Shown here one piece after another: positions 1 to 5,407 of a DNA stretch of 5,924 nucleotides. A program made the translations under genes and the position numbers. The DNA comes from an uncultured Selenomonadaceae bacterium. Its GTDB lineage: Bacteria; Bacillota; Negativicutes; Selenomonadales; Selenomonadaceae. Position 1 is the first letter of the stretch. Every line of letters begins with the position of its first letter. The notes under the pieces were generated by a model, which saw only the letters and a program-made list of their open reading frames with translations, was not told the origin of the DNA and ran no database searches. The stretch covers positions 1 through 5,924 of the forward strand of contig CAJORE010000161.1 in the NCBI GenBank assembly GCA_905236595.1, read 5' to 3'.

Positions 1-115
1 ATGACGACGAAGCGTAGTGGTGCTACGCTGAGGAGGAATGACGCAGTATGCCGGAAAAAGACCCGGCAAGGGTTCGGACGAATTATGTAGCGTTTCCTTA
101 GTATAAGCGGGAGGA
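1..115 (+). other. Unassigned hairpin-rich leader-like region
   Basis: No convincing gene is visible here. The stretch contains a perfect 7-bp stem with a 5-nt loop (11-17 with 23-29), an AGGAGG box at 31-36, and a second 5-bp stem (50-54 with 63-67, 8-nt loop). All three forward frames hold tiny open stretches: frame 1 is open from position 1 to the stop at 88-90; an ATG at 38 gives 22 codons; an ATG at 48, 11 bases after the AGGAGG box, gives 17 codons (48-101). The window edge prevents deciding whether frame 1 is the tail of a longer gene. The nine bases GGAGGAATG occur at 32-40 and again at 110-118 before the next gene. It could be a structured 5' leader of the following small gene, a leader-peptide region, or the end of an upstream gene. 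It matches no riboswitch consensus that I recognise. Confidence 0.3.
109..114 (+). promoter_or_regulatory. Ribosome binding site deciding the start of the small ORF
   Basis: GGGAGG lies one base before an ATG at 116 but seven bases before an in-frame GTG at 122. Normal spacing therefore favours the GTG. An in-frame TAA at 104-106 closes the frame upstream, so no longer start exists. Confidence 0.55.
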
Positions 116-121
116 ATGGCT

Positions 122-298
122 GTGCCAAAACAAAAATGGGCGCTTGAGGGCGATCTCTTGCATACGCAAATGCAGATAGACAAACTCAAGAGCAAAGAGG
201 ACTTGACCGAGGATGAACGAGCGAAGTTAAGCGACCTTGAGACACGCAAAGCTATTTTGGAAAAGAAATTTCGCAACGAGCACATGAAAAATCGTTGA
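122..298 (+). CDS. Small charged helical (coiled-coil-like) protein of unknown function
   Basis: I do not recognise this protein. From the GTG at 122 it has 58 residues; from the ATG at 116 it would have 60 and begin MAVPKQK. On the 60-residue numbering, 26 residues are Lys, Arg, Asp or Glu. Two stretches look helical, about 9-26 and 32-57, separated by a Ser/Asp/Glu-rich turn (SKEDLTEDE), which suggests a helical hairpin or short coiled coil. Hydrophobic residues L38, L41, L48 and F52 follow a rough heptad spacing. There is no Cys, signal peptide, membrane segment or obvious DNA-binding motif, so it is probably cytoplasmic. It appears to be a real gene: it has a good ribosome binding site, and a strong terminator begins three bases after its stop. 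The MAVPK opening recalls ribosomal protein L32, but the rest lacks the L32 basic tail and zinc cysteines. Spo0E-like proteins were considered, but the SQELD signature is absent. Confidence 0.65.
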   Translation: MPKQKWALEGDLLHTQMQIDKLKSKEDLTEDERAKLSDLETRKAILEKKFRNEHMKNR

Positions 299-300
299 AA

Positions 301-346
301 ATCGGGCGGACGAAAACCGTTGGTTTCGTTCGCCCGATCTTTTTTT
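301..346 (+). terminator. Strong intrinsic terminator of the small ORF
   Basis: An almost perfect stem pairs 301-315 with 324-338 (one G-U pair), and a two-pair GG/CC extension closes a 3-nt loop. It is followed by C and seven T residues (340-346). The stem starts three bases after the stop codon at 296-298. On the opposite strand the hairpin is followed by only four T residues, so it may also act weakly as a backstop for the convergent operon. Confidence 0.9.
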
Positions 347-354
347 GCGGACAT

Positions 355-381
355 ATCGTTCATCATATAGCGAACGATTTT
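355..381 (+). repeat. Inverted repeat, weak terminator-like hairpin
   Basis: ATCGTTC at 355-361 pairs perfectly with GAACGAT at 372-378, leaving a 10-nt loop and a short T4 run (378-381). It lies just downstream of the strong terminator and could be a second, weaker one. The AT-rich stem and long loop make a chance inverted repeat possible. Confidence 0.35.
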
Positions 382-437
382 AACTGTAGATGGGGAAACT
401 AAAACAACAAGCACAAATAATCCTGTCGTTTATACCA

Positions 438-474
438 TAAAACCCCGCTCATCCATACCAATGGTGAGCGGGGT
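438..474 (-). terminator. Intrinsic terminator of the fum-sdh operon
   Basis: A 10-bp perfect GC-rich stem pairs 442-451 with 465-474. After a one-base bulge, an inner 4-bp stem (453-456 with 461-464) closes a 4-nt loop. Read on the minus strand it lies 23 bases after the sdhB stop codon and is followed by a short T-run (TTTTA, counting the last stem base). The short U-tract makes it less canonical than the terminator on the other strand, but stem strength and position support it. Confidence 0.75.
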
Positions 475-497
475 CTATGCGGCTGTTTTGCCGAAAA

Positions 498-1247
498 TTA
501 TTTGTCAAACATATTTCGCAAGGCTTGTTTGTTGACGTCGCGATTAAGCTGTGCCAAGTAGGTCGTCAGCTTTATGCTCTTGGGGCAGACCTCAACGCAG
601 TTTTGGCTGTTGCCGCAACTGGTTATGCCGCCTTTTTCCATCAGCGCATTTAAGCGTTTGGGGGCATCGAACTTGCCGAGGGGATGAAGATTGAACAAAT
701 ACGCCTGCACCGTCGGCGCGGGACCGATGAAGTCCGACTGCGGACCGACGTTCGGGCAAGCCTCCAAGCAACAACCGCAAGTCATGCAGTGGGAAATTTC
801 GTAGGCTGTTTCGGCGGTGTACGGGTTTTGTATGGGGGCGTCTTTGACTTCCCAAGATCCGTCCACTTCGACCCAGCCTTGAATTTTTTTGAGGCTCTCG
901 AACATCACCGAGCGGTCAATCAACAGGTCGCGGATAACGGGGAATGTACGCGCCGGTTGCAAATGAATGGGCTGTTTCAATTCGTCAATGAGCGCACAGC
1001 AGGCCTGACGTGCCATGCCGTTTATGACCATCATGCACGCGCCGCAAACTTTTTCCAAGCAGTTACATTCCCAAACGACGGGGGGAACTCGTTTGCCGTC
1101 AACCGTCACGGGATTCTTCTGAATTTCCATGAGGGACGCGACAACGTTCAACGCCGGACGATAGGGAACATCAAACTCCTGATTGTAAGGCTTTTCGTTC
1201 GGCCCGTCCTGCCGTTCGATGATAAACCGTACCATTTTATCTGCCAT
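498..1247 (-). CDS. sdhB: Succinate dehydrogenase/fumarate reductase iron-sulfur subunit
   Basis: This 249-residue subunit carries electrons between the flavoprotein and the membrane quinone site through three Fe-S clusters. The N-terminal ferredoxin-like domain shows the [2Fe-2S] ligands C63, C68, C71 and C83 (spacing x4, x2, x11). The C-terminal helical domain has C154, C157, C160, C164-Pro and a second group C211, C217, C221-Pro, together giving the ligands of the [4Fe-4S] and [3Fe-4S] clusters. The segment around C154-C164 (CMTCGCCLEACPNV) and the GNSQNC segment at 212-217 closely resemble Bacillus SdhB. Extra cysteines C61, C84 and C159 are not needed as ligands. Length is normal for the family. 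The ATG follows GGAGGA by about 7 bases, and the gap to sdhA is only 15 bases, so this is the last gene of the operon. It is equally nameable frdB, because sequence does not reveal the working direction. Confidence 0.96.
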   Translation of the reverse strand: MADKMVRFIIERQDGPNEKPYNQEFDVPYRPALNVVASLMEIQKNPVTVDGKRVPPVVWECNCLEKVCGACMMVINGMARQACCALIDELKQPIHLQPARTFPVIRDLLIDRSVMFESLKKIQGWVEVDGSWEVKDAPIQNPYTAETAYEISHCMTCGCCLEACPNVGPQSDFIGPAPTVQAYLFNLHPLGKFDAPKRLNALMEKGGITSCGNSQNCVEVCPKSIKLTTYLAQLNRDVNKQALRNMFDK

Positions 1248-1262
1248 TATCGTATCCTCCCC

Positions 1263-3074
1263 TTACTCTTTCTTCGCCACGGCATAGTTGCGGGCGCGAG
1301 GCTTGATGAGGGAGTGATCGAACTCCATGTACGAAACCTGCGGCTCTTCCGTTGCCGGATCGTAATCAACAATGGTGGTGCGCATGAAGTGTTCGTCATC
1401 GCGCCCCATGAATACCAACTCGCCGTCGGCATCTTTCATTTGTTTGCCGTTTGCGTCAAGTTTGATTTTGGCATGGGCGCCGCGGGATTCGTCGCGCATA
1501 CGGGCAGCCTTGGTGACGACCATGGCGTACAAAATCATGTTGCGGAGCTGGCGGACAAACATGGCTTCTTGGTTGGCAACCGTGCCGTGATCGGTAACAC
1601 CGATATTGTCCCAACGCTTCAATATACCTTTGAGTTCCTTTAAGCATTGGTCAAGACCGTTGTTATCACGTTCGATGGCAACGTATTTGTACATCAATTC
1701 GCCAAGCTCTTGGTGCAGGCGGTGGGCATTCTCTTCGCCATCCATGGCGCGGATTTTGTCAAACTCTTCGACACATTCCTGCCGCGCCGCGTCAAGCTCT
1801 TCCTGCGTCAACATTGGGCCGAGTTCGCCGCTTCTGGCCAAGCGCAACGCTTCGGGACCCGATACCGTGCCGGAGTACGTTGCCGACAGGAGGGAATTTG
1901 CCCCCAAGCGGTTCGCCCCGTGGTATTGGTAATCACATTCGCCGGAGGCCATAAGCCCCGGAATGTTGGTGTGATGCAGACGATCGACCCAAATGCCGCC
2001 CATGGAATAGTGAACGGAGGGGAAAATCTCCATCGGCACTTTGCGCGGATCGTCGCCGACAAATTCGGAATACATTTCCAAAATGCCGCCAAGTTTATGT
2101 TCAAGATAATCGGCGGGGATATGCGAAAGATCCAAGTACACGCGGTTTTCGCCGTTGATGCCAAGCCCCATGTGTACGCAAACTTTGTAAATGGCGCGGC
2201 TGGCCACGTCACGCGGGACAAGGTTGCCGTAAGCCGGATACATTTCTTCGAGGAAGTACCAGGGTTTGCCGTCTTTGTAGACCCAGACGCGACCGCCTTC
2301 GCCGCGGCAAGCCTCGCTCATCAAGCGGTTTTTGTCCGAGCCGGGGATTGCCGTCGGGTGAATTTGGATAAATTCGGGGTTGCCGATATGAGCGCCCTGT
2401 TTGTAGACCGCCGTCACCGCCGAGCCGTTGCAAATGGTGGAGGCGGTGCAACGGCCGAAAACTTGTCCGGGGCCGCCTGTTGCCAATATTACGACTTCGC
2501 CGGGGAAGGCCACGATTTCATTCGTGTTCATGTTTTGGGCAACGATACCGCGAACGGCGCCTTCCTTGTTCTTGATGACCTTGATGAATTCCCAAAACTC
2601 ATATTTTTGCACTTTGCCTTTGACTTCCAAACGGCGCACTTGTTCGTCAAGCGCATAGAGAAGCTGTTGGCCGGTGGTTGATCCGGCAAAGCAGGTGCGT
2701 TTGTTTTTCTGTCCGCCGAAATTGCGCAGATCTAAGACACCTTCCGGGGTACGGGTGAAGGGAACGCCCATGCGGTCAAACATTTTGATTAGCTTCGGCG
2801 CCGCTTCGACCATGCCTTTAACGGCGATTTGATCGGCCAAGAAGTCACCGCCGTAAACCGTATCGTCAAAGTGTTCGTAGATGCTGTCATGTTCGCCTTT
2901 GGTGTCCATGCAGGCGTTGATGCCGCCTTGGGCGCAAAGGGAATGGGAACGTTTCACCGGGCAGTACGAGAAAAGATCGACTTTCCCGCCGCCCTCGCAA
3001 ATTTTCATCGTCGCCATAAGCCCGGAAAGTCCGCCGCCTACGACGATGATTTTATTTTCAGGTTTTGCTGCCAT
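1263..3074 (-). CDS. sdhA: Succinate dehydrogenase/fumarate reductase flavoprotein subunit
   Basis: This 603-residue catalytic subunit interconverts succinate and fumarate at a covalently bound FAD on the cytoplasmic face. The N-terminal Rossmann motif is visible (GGGLSG, 13-18). H44 in RSHSLCAQGG is the expected histidyl-FAD attachment site. Substrate-site residues are present: H239 in HPTA, R257 and E259 in RGEGG, the catalytic arginine R288 in LVPRD, H355 in HYSMGG, and R389 in the HGANRLGANS segment that also contacts FAD. The C-terminal helical domain runs from about 440 to 600. Length and the uninterrupted motif series fit the Bacillus-type family, and nothing appears missing. The ATG has AAGGAG about 6 bases upstream. 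It lies between sdhC (32-base gap) and sdhB (15-base gap). L-aspartate oxidase is a homologue with a similar fold, but the neighbouring Fe-S and cytochrome subunits exclude it. It could be named frdA. Confidence 0.97.
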   Translation of the reverse strand: MAAKPENKIIVVGGGLSGLMATMKICEGGGKVDLFSYCPVKRSHSLCAQGGINACMDTKGEHDSIYEHFDDTVYGGDFLADQIAVKGMVEAAPKLIKMFDRMGVPFTRTPEGVLDLRNFGGQKNKRTCFAGSTTGQQLLYALDEQVRRLEVKGKVQKYEFWEFIKVIKNKEGAVRGIVAQNMNTNEIVAFPGEVVILATGGPGQVFGRCTASTICNGSAVTAVYKQGAHIGNPEFIQIHPTAIPGSDKNRLMSEACRGEGGRVWVYKDGKPWYFLEEMYPAYGNLVPRDVASRAIYKVCVHMGLGINGENRVYLDLSHIPADYLEHKLGGILEMYSEFVGDDPRKVPMEIFPSVHYSMGGIWVDRLHHTNIPGLMASGECDYQYHGANRLGANSLLSATYSGTVSGPEALRLARSGELGPMLTQEELDAARQECVEEFDKIRAMDGEENAHRLHQELGELMYKYVAIERDNNGLDQCLKELKGILKRWDNIGVTDHGTVANQEAMFVRQLRNMILYAMVVTKAARMRDESRGAHAKIKLDANGKQMKDADGELVFMGRDDEHFMRTTIVDYDPATEEPQVSYMEFDHSLIKPRARNYAVAKKE

Positions 3075-3106
3075 TGTACTCTCCTTAATTACGTTCTTTT
3101 ACGTCG

Positions 3107-3733
3107 TCAGCGCACAAAATAGCTGCCCATAAACACGAGGGTTATGCAACACATCGCCGCGCACAATCCCATGGAAATCATGCTTATGACATTTTGCGAA
3201 CGCGGACCTTTGGTGATGCCCCACGTCATGCAAAAAGTTGTGATACCGTTGCAGAAATGGAAAATCGCGGCAAACATGCCCAAAATGTAAAGGAACGTCG
3301 TAATGGGACTCGACGTGAACAGATTTTGCAAAAGTTCGTAGCTTATGGGGGTGCCGGTTACGCCTTTGGTGTAAAAACGCAAATAGCCGACGTGCCAAAT
3401 GAGGAACACAACCAAGAACCAAGCCGTGTAGCGTTGCAGAGCAAAATTCCAGTTGCGAACGTAGCCGAAACGGCCGGGATTGTTGTTTGCCTGTAAGGCG
3501 ATATAGATACCGTAAATGCCGTGGAACAAAAGGGGCGTCGCAATCGCGCCGATTTCAAGCGCCAAGAAAATGGGCTTGGGGATAAGCTCCATCATTGCCA
3601 ACGAGCCGTTCAATGCTTCGGGACCGAAAATCGCCATGGAGTTGGTGAAAATATGCTCAAAGAGCACAGCCCCCAAACAAAACAGACCGCAGAGCGAATG
3701 AAGCCTCCTTAGATAGAAAGTAGTGTGAAACAT
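3107..3733 (-). CDS. sdhC: Di-heme cytochrome b558 membrane anchor of succinate dehydrogenase/fumarate reductase
   Basis: This 208-residue subunit anchors the complex in the membrane and exchanges electrons with the quinone, probably menaquinone. Five hydrophobic helices are visible at roughly 13-31, 55-80, 98-118, 144-165 and 183-205. Four histidines match the heme-ligand pattern of Bacillus subtilis SdhC (H28, H70, H113, H155): here H27, H71, H114 and H159, so two b hemes are expected. Other family segments are the FYLRRLHSL start, the RNWNFALQR loop (93-101) and TWGIT after helix four. No separate SdhD follows, as expected for type B complexes. The residue two before H159 is Ile157, where the Wolinella enzyme has a functional Glu. 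The ATG is preceded by AGGAGGT with 7-base spacing. It is the first gene of the respiratory part of the operon, 72 bases after fumarase beta. Confidence 0.95.
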   Translation of the reverse strand: MFHTTFYLRRLHSLCGLFCLGAVLFEHIFTNSMAIFGPEALNGSLAMMELIPKPIFLALEIGAIATPLLFHGIYGIYIALQANNNPGRFGYVRNWNFALQRYTAWFLVVFLIWHVGYLRFYTKGVTGTPISYELLQNLFTSSPITTFLYILGMFAAIFHFCNGITTFCMTWGITKGPRSQNVISMISMGLCAAMCCITLVFMGSYFVR

Positions 3734-3762
3734 CCGGCGAACCTCCTATGAGTTCATAATAC

Positions 3763-3785
3763 GCGCAGGACATAAAGTCCTGCGC
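3763..3785 (-). repeat. Perfect intercistronic hairpin between fumB and sdhC
   Basis: Nine consecutive pairs (3763-3771 with 3777-3785) surround a 5-nt loop, in the 72-base gap between the fumarase and sdh genes. On the transcribed strand the stem is followed by GTATTATG with no U-tract, so it is not a normal intrinsic terminator. It may be an RNA processing or stability element that sets different levels of the two halves of the message. That role is inference. Confidence 0.6.
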
Positions 3786-3805
3786 TTCAATACGACAAAA
3801 TGCAA

Positions 3806-4363
3806 TCACAAGCGACGATAGGGCTTTTGGCCGATTTCGTAGAAATCGTTGCCTTCCGAATCAATGACGACAATCGCGGGGAAATCTTCCACCGTGAGCG
3901 CCGCTACAGCTTCCGGCCCAAGTTCCGGATAGGCCAAGACTTCGTATTTTTTGACGGACTTGGCAATAAGAGCCGCCGCGCCGCCAACCGCCGCAAAATA
4001 AGTGACGCCGTTTTTCTTCATGGATTCCACTACTTCGGGCGAACGCGAACCCTTGCCGATCATGCCCTTGATGCCTTGATCCAACATCGTCGGCGTGTAA
4101 GCGTCCATGCGTCCGGAAGTTGTAGGCCCGCATGAGCCGATGGGATCGCCGGGTTTGGCCGGGGTCGGCCCCAAATAATAGACGATTTGATTTTGCCAAT
4201 CGACGGGGAGTTTTTCGCCGCGGGCAAGCGCTTCGGTCATAGCTTTATGCGCCGCATCACGAGCGGAAAAAATCGTGCCGCTTATGAGGACGGAATCGCC
4301 CACCTTTAATTTGCGGGACATCTCCTCGGTAAACGGCGTGGTTATGCGAATTGATTCAGCCAT
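3806..4363 (-). CDS. fumB: Fumarate hydratase class I, beta subunit (Fe-S hydro-lyase C-terminal half)
   Basis: This 185-residue protein is the smaller subunit of the two-chain class I fumarase, which reversibly hydrates fumarate to L-malate. It corresponds to the C-terminal domain of the single-chain E. coli FumA/FumB enzymes; the symbol does not imply orthology to E. coli fumB. Visible family motifs are ARDAAHK (34-40), GPTTSGRMD (79-87) and KGMIGKG (99-105), which contribute to substrate binding. The ATG at 4363 is chosen because AGGAGGA lies about 10 bases upstream and the protein then begins MAESIRITTPF like homologues. A start at 4453 in the same frame would overlap fumarase alpha by 68 bases and add an unrelated leader. 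It starts 22 bases after the alpha gene. L-tartrate dehydratase beta is the main alternative, but the adjacent fumarate/succinate enzyme favours fumarase. Confidence 0.92.
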   Translation of the reverse strand: MAESIRITTPFTEEMSRKLKVGDSVLISGTIFSARDAAHKAMTEALARGEKLPVDWQNQIVYYLGPTPAKPGDPIGSCGPTTSGRMDAYTPTMLDQGIKGMIGKGSRSPEVVESMKKNGVTYFAAVGGAAALIAKSVKKYEVLAYPELGPEAVAALTVEDFPAIVVIDSEGNDFYEIGQKPYRRL

Positions 4364-4385
4364 AGCTTTTTTGTCCTCCTTGTCC

Positions 4386-5228
4386 TCACAGCGTTTTTTC
4401 CGAATGACGCATAGCGTGGCAACAAATGGAAACGGCCACCGGCAGCCCCGCAATGTGCGTCGGCCCCCATTCGATGTTGACGGCCAATGCTGTCGTCGTG
4501 CCGCCGAGTTGCGGGCCGATGCCGGTTTTGTTAATCATTGCCAAAAGTTCCTCTTCGAGTTTGGCGTATTCGGGCATGGGGTTGCGAACATTCGTCGGGC
4601 GGGTCAAGGCTTTTTTCGACAATACGGCGGCTCTGTCCATCGTGCCGCCGATACCGACGCCGACAACCATTGGCGGACAAGGATTGCAGTTGGCGTGGAG
4701 AATAATGTCCATTACGGCTTTTTTGACACCCTCGACGCCGTCGGCGGGGACGAGCATTTTTACGCCGGACTTGTTCTCGGAACCGAAGCCTTTGGGGGCA
4801 ACGGTGATTTTGAGTTTGTCGCCGGGGACAATCTTTGTGTATATGACGCCGGGCGTATTGTTCTGGGTGTTTTTGCGGTCAAAAAGCGGCTCTTTTACGA
4901 CCGATTTGCGCAAATAGCCCTCGACATAGCCTTTGGCGATGCCGTCGTTTACTGCGTCTTCCAAAAGGCCGCCCGTGATATGGAGATCCTGGCCGACTTC
5001 CAAGAACACAATGGTCATGCCCGTATCCTGACAATAAGGCCGATCTTCGGCACGGGCAATTTCGGCATTTTTGATAATCTGATCCAAAACAATCTGCCCA
5101 ACGGGCGATTCTTCCGTAGCACGACCGCGCTTTAATGCTTCGTACACGTCTTCGGGCAAATAATATGCCGCTTCTTTGCACATGGTAGCCACGGTTTCGG
5201 TGATTGTTTTTGCGTCAAGCTCCCGCAA
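4386..5228 (-). CDS. fumA: Fumarate hydratase class I, alpha subunit (4Fe-4S catalytic subunit)
   Basis: This 280-residue subunit holds the oxygen-sensitive [4Fe-4S] cluster that activates the substrate hydroxyl group. Likely cluster cysteines are C66 in RPYCQDTGM, C184 in NPCPP (C181 is close by) and C270 in the C-H-x-x-R-H motif near the C-terminus (C269 is adjacent). The glycine-rich GVGIGGTMD segment (190-198) and GIGPQLGGTTTAL (236-248) are typical of the family. The start is taken as TTG at 5228: AGGAGG lies exactly 7 bases upstream, and the protein then begins MRELDAKTIT as expected. An ATG at 5270 in the same frame would put that ribosome binding site inside the gene and add 14 untypical residues. 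It is the first gene of the operon. The alternative is tartrate dehydratase alpha, considered less likely from the neighbours. Confidence 0.93.
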   Translation of the reverse strand: MRELDAKTITETVATMCKEAAYYLPEDVYEALKRGRATEESPVGQIVLDQIIKNAEIARAEDRPYCQDTGMTIVFLEVGQDLHITGGLLEDAVNDGIAKGYVEGYLRKSVVKEPLFDRKNTQNNTPGVIYTKIVPGDKLKITVAPKGFGSENKSGVKMLVPADGVEGVKKAVMDIILHANCNPCPPMVVGVGIGGTMDRAAVLSKKALTRPTNVRNPMPEYAKLEEELLAMINKTGIGPQLGGTTTALAVNIEWGPTHIAGLPVAVSICCHAMRHSEKTL

Positions 5229-5235
5229 AGTAATC

Positions 5236-5241
5236 CCTCCT
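5236..5241 (-). promoter_or_regulatory. Ribosome binding site supporting a TTG start for fumarase alpha
   Basis: A perfect AGGAGG on the minus strand ends seven bases before the TTG at 5228. No ATG or GTG occurs in frame at suitable spacing, so the non-standard start is well supported. Confidence 0.8.
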
Positions 5242-5246
5242 AAGAT

Positions 5247-5255
5247 AATATAACA
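5247..5255 (-). promoter_or_regulatory. Possible extended -10 element for the fum-sdh operon
   Basis: On the minus strand TGTTATATT matches an extended -10 (TG-n-TATAAT with one mismatch). No -35 is correctly spaced: TTGACG at 5281-5276 and TTGACC at 5270-5265 leave spacers of 23 and 12 bases. The start site would fall almost on the ribosome binding site, which is unusual. The true promoter may therefore lie elsewhere in 5256-5340, or need an activator. Confidence 0.25.
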
Positions 5256-5336
5256 CACAAATCTGGTCAAAGTTCCGTCAATGGTTCTATTATTTGCCGC
5301 TCATTGAAAAAATCCTGCCGTCGCCACACGTTTTTT

Positions 5337-5366
5337 TTGCAAAAGTGGGGCGTTATCTGCTATAAT
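5337..5366 (+). promoter_or_regulatory. Sigma-70/SigA-type promoter of alr
   Basis: A perfect TATAAT (5361-5366) is preceded by TG at 5358-5359 (extended -10). A -35-like TTGCAA lies at 5337-5342 with an 18-base spacer, directly after a run of T residues. The predicted start near 5373 gives a leader of about 35 bases containing GGAGGT at 5393-5398. Confidence 0.8.
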
Positions 5367-5407
5367 GTTTCGCGGTGAACTTCTCTGACAGCGGAGGTGT
5401 ATGTTCG

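Noticed and set aside
50..90. GGGTTCGGACG stretch as part of a tRNA T-arm.
   Set aside because: No acceptor stem, D-arm or anticodon arm can be built around it, and the T-loop pairing is absent.
116..298. Small ORF as ribosomal protein L32 because it begins MAVPK.
   Set aside because: It lacks the basic, zinc-binding C-terminal part of L32 and is an acidic/basic helical protein instead.
122..298. Small ORF as a Spo0E-like phosphatase (short helical hairpin).
   Set aside because: The SQELD signature is missing, and the match to LSDLE is too weak.
731..1067. Extra cysteines C61, C84 and C159 in SdhB as a possible additional cluster.
   Set aside because: They are isolated residues beside the usual ligands; C159 (the GCC motif) is also seen in Bacillus-type SdhB as I recall it, so no new cluster is indicated.
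684..2681. Two long open frames on the + strand (684-1643 and 1647-2681), in the same phase and nearly contiguous, opposite sdhB and sdhA.
   Set aside because: They lie entirely antisense to genes with complete families of catalytic motifs, lack convincing ribosome binding sites, and translate to sequences with no recognisable domain. They are shadows of codon bias.
3763..3785. Hairpin as an intrinsic terminator separating two operons.
   Set aside because: No T-run follows the stem on the transcribed strand, and no properly spaced promoter is visible before sdhC.
4275..5135. Long + strand open frame opposite the fumarase genes.
   Set aside because: It is antisense to fumarase alpha and beta, both of which carry clear motifs, and no own ribosome binding site or domain is visible.
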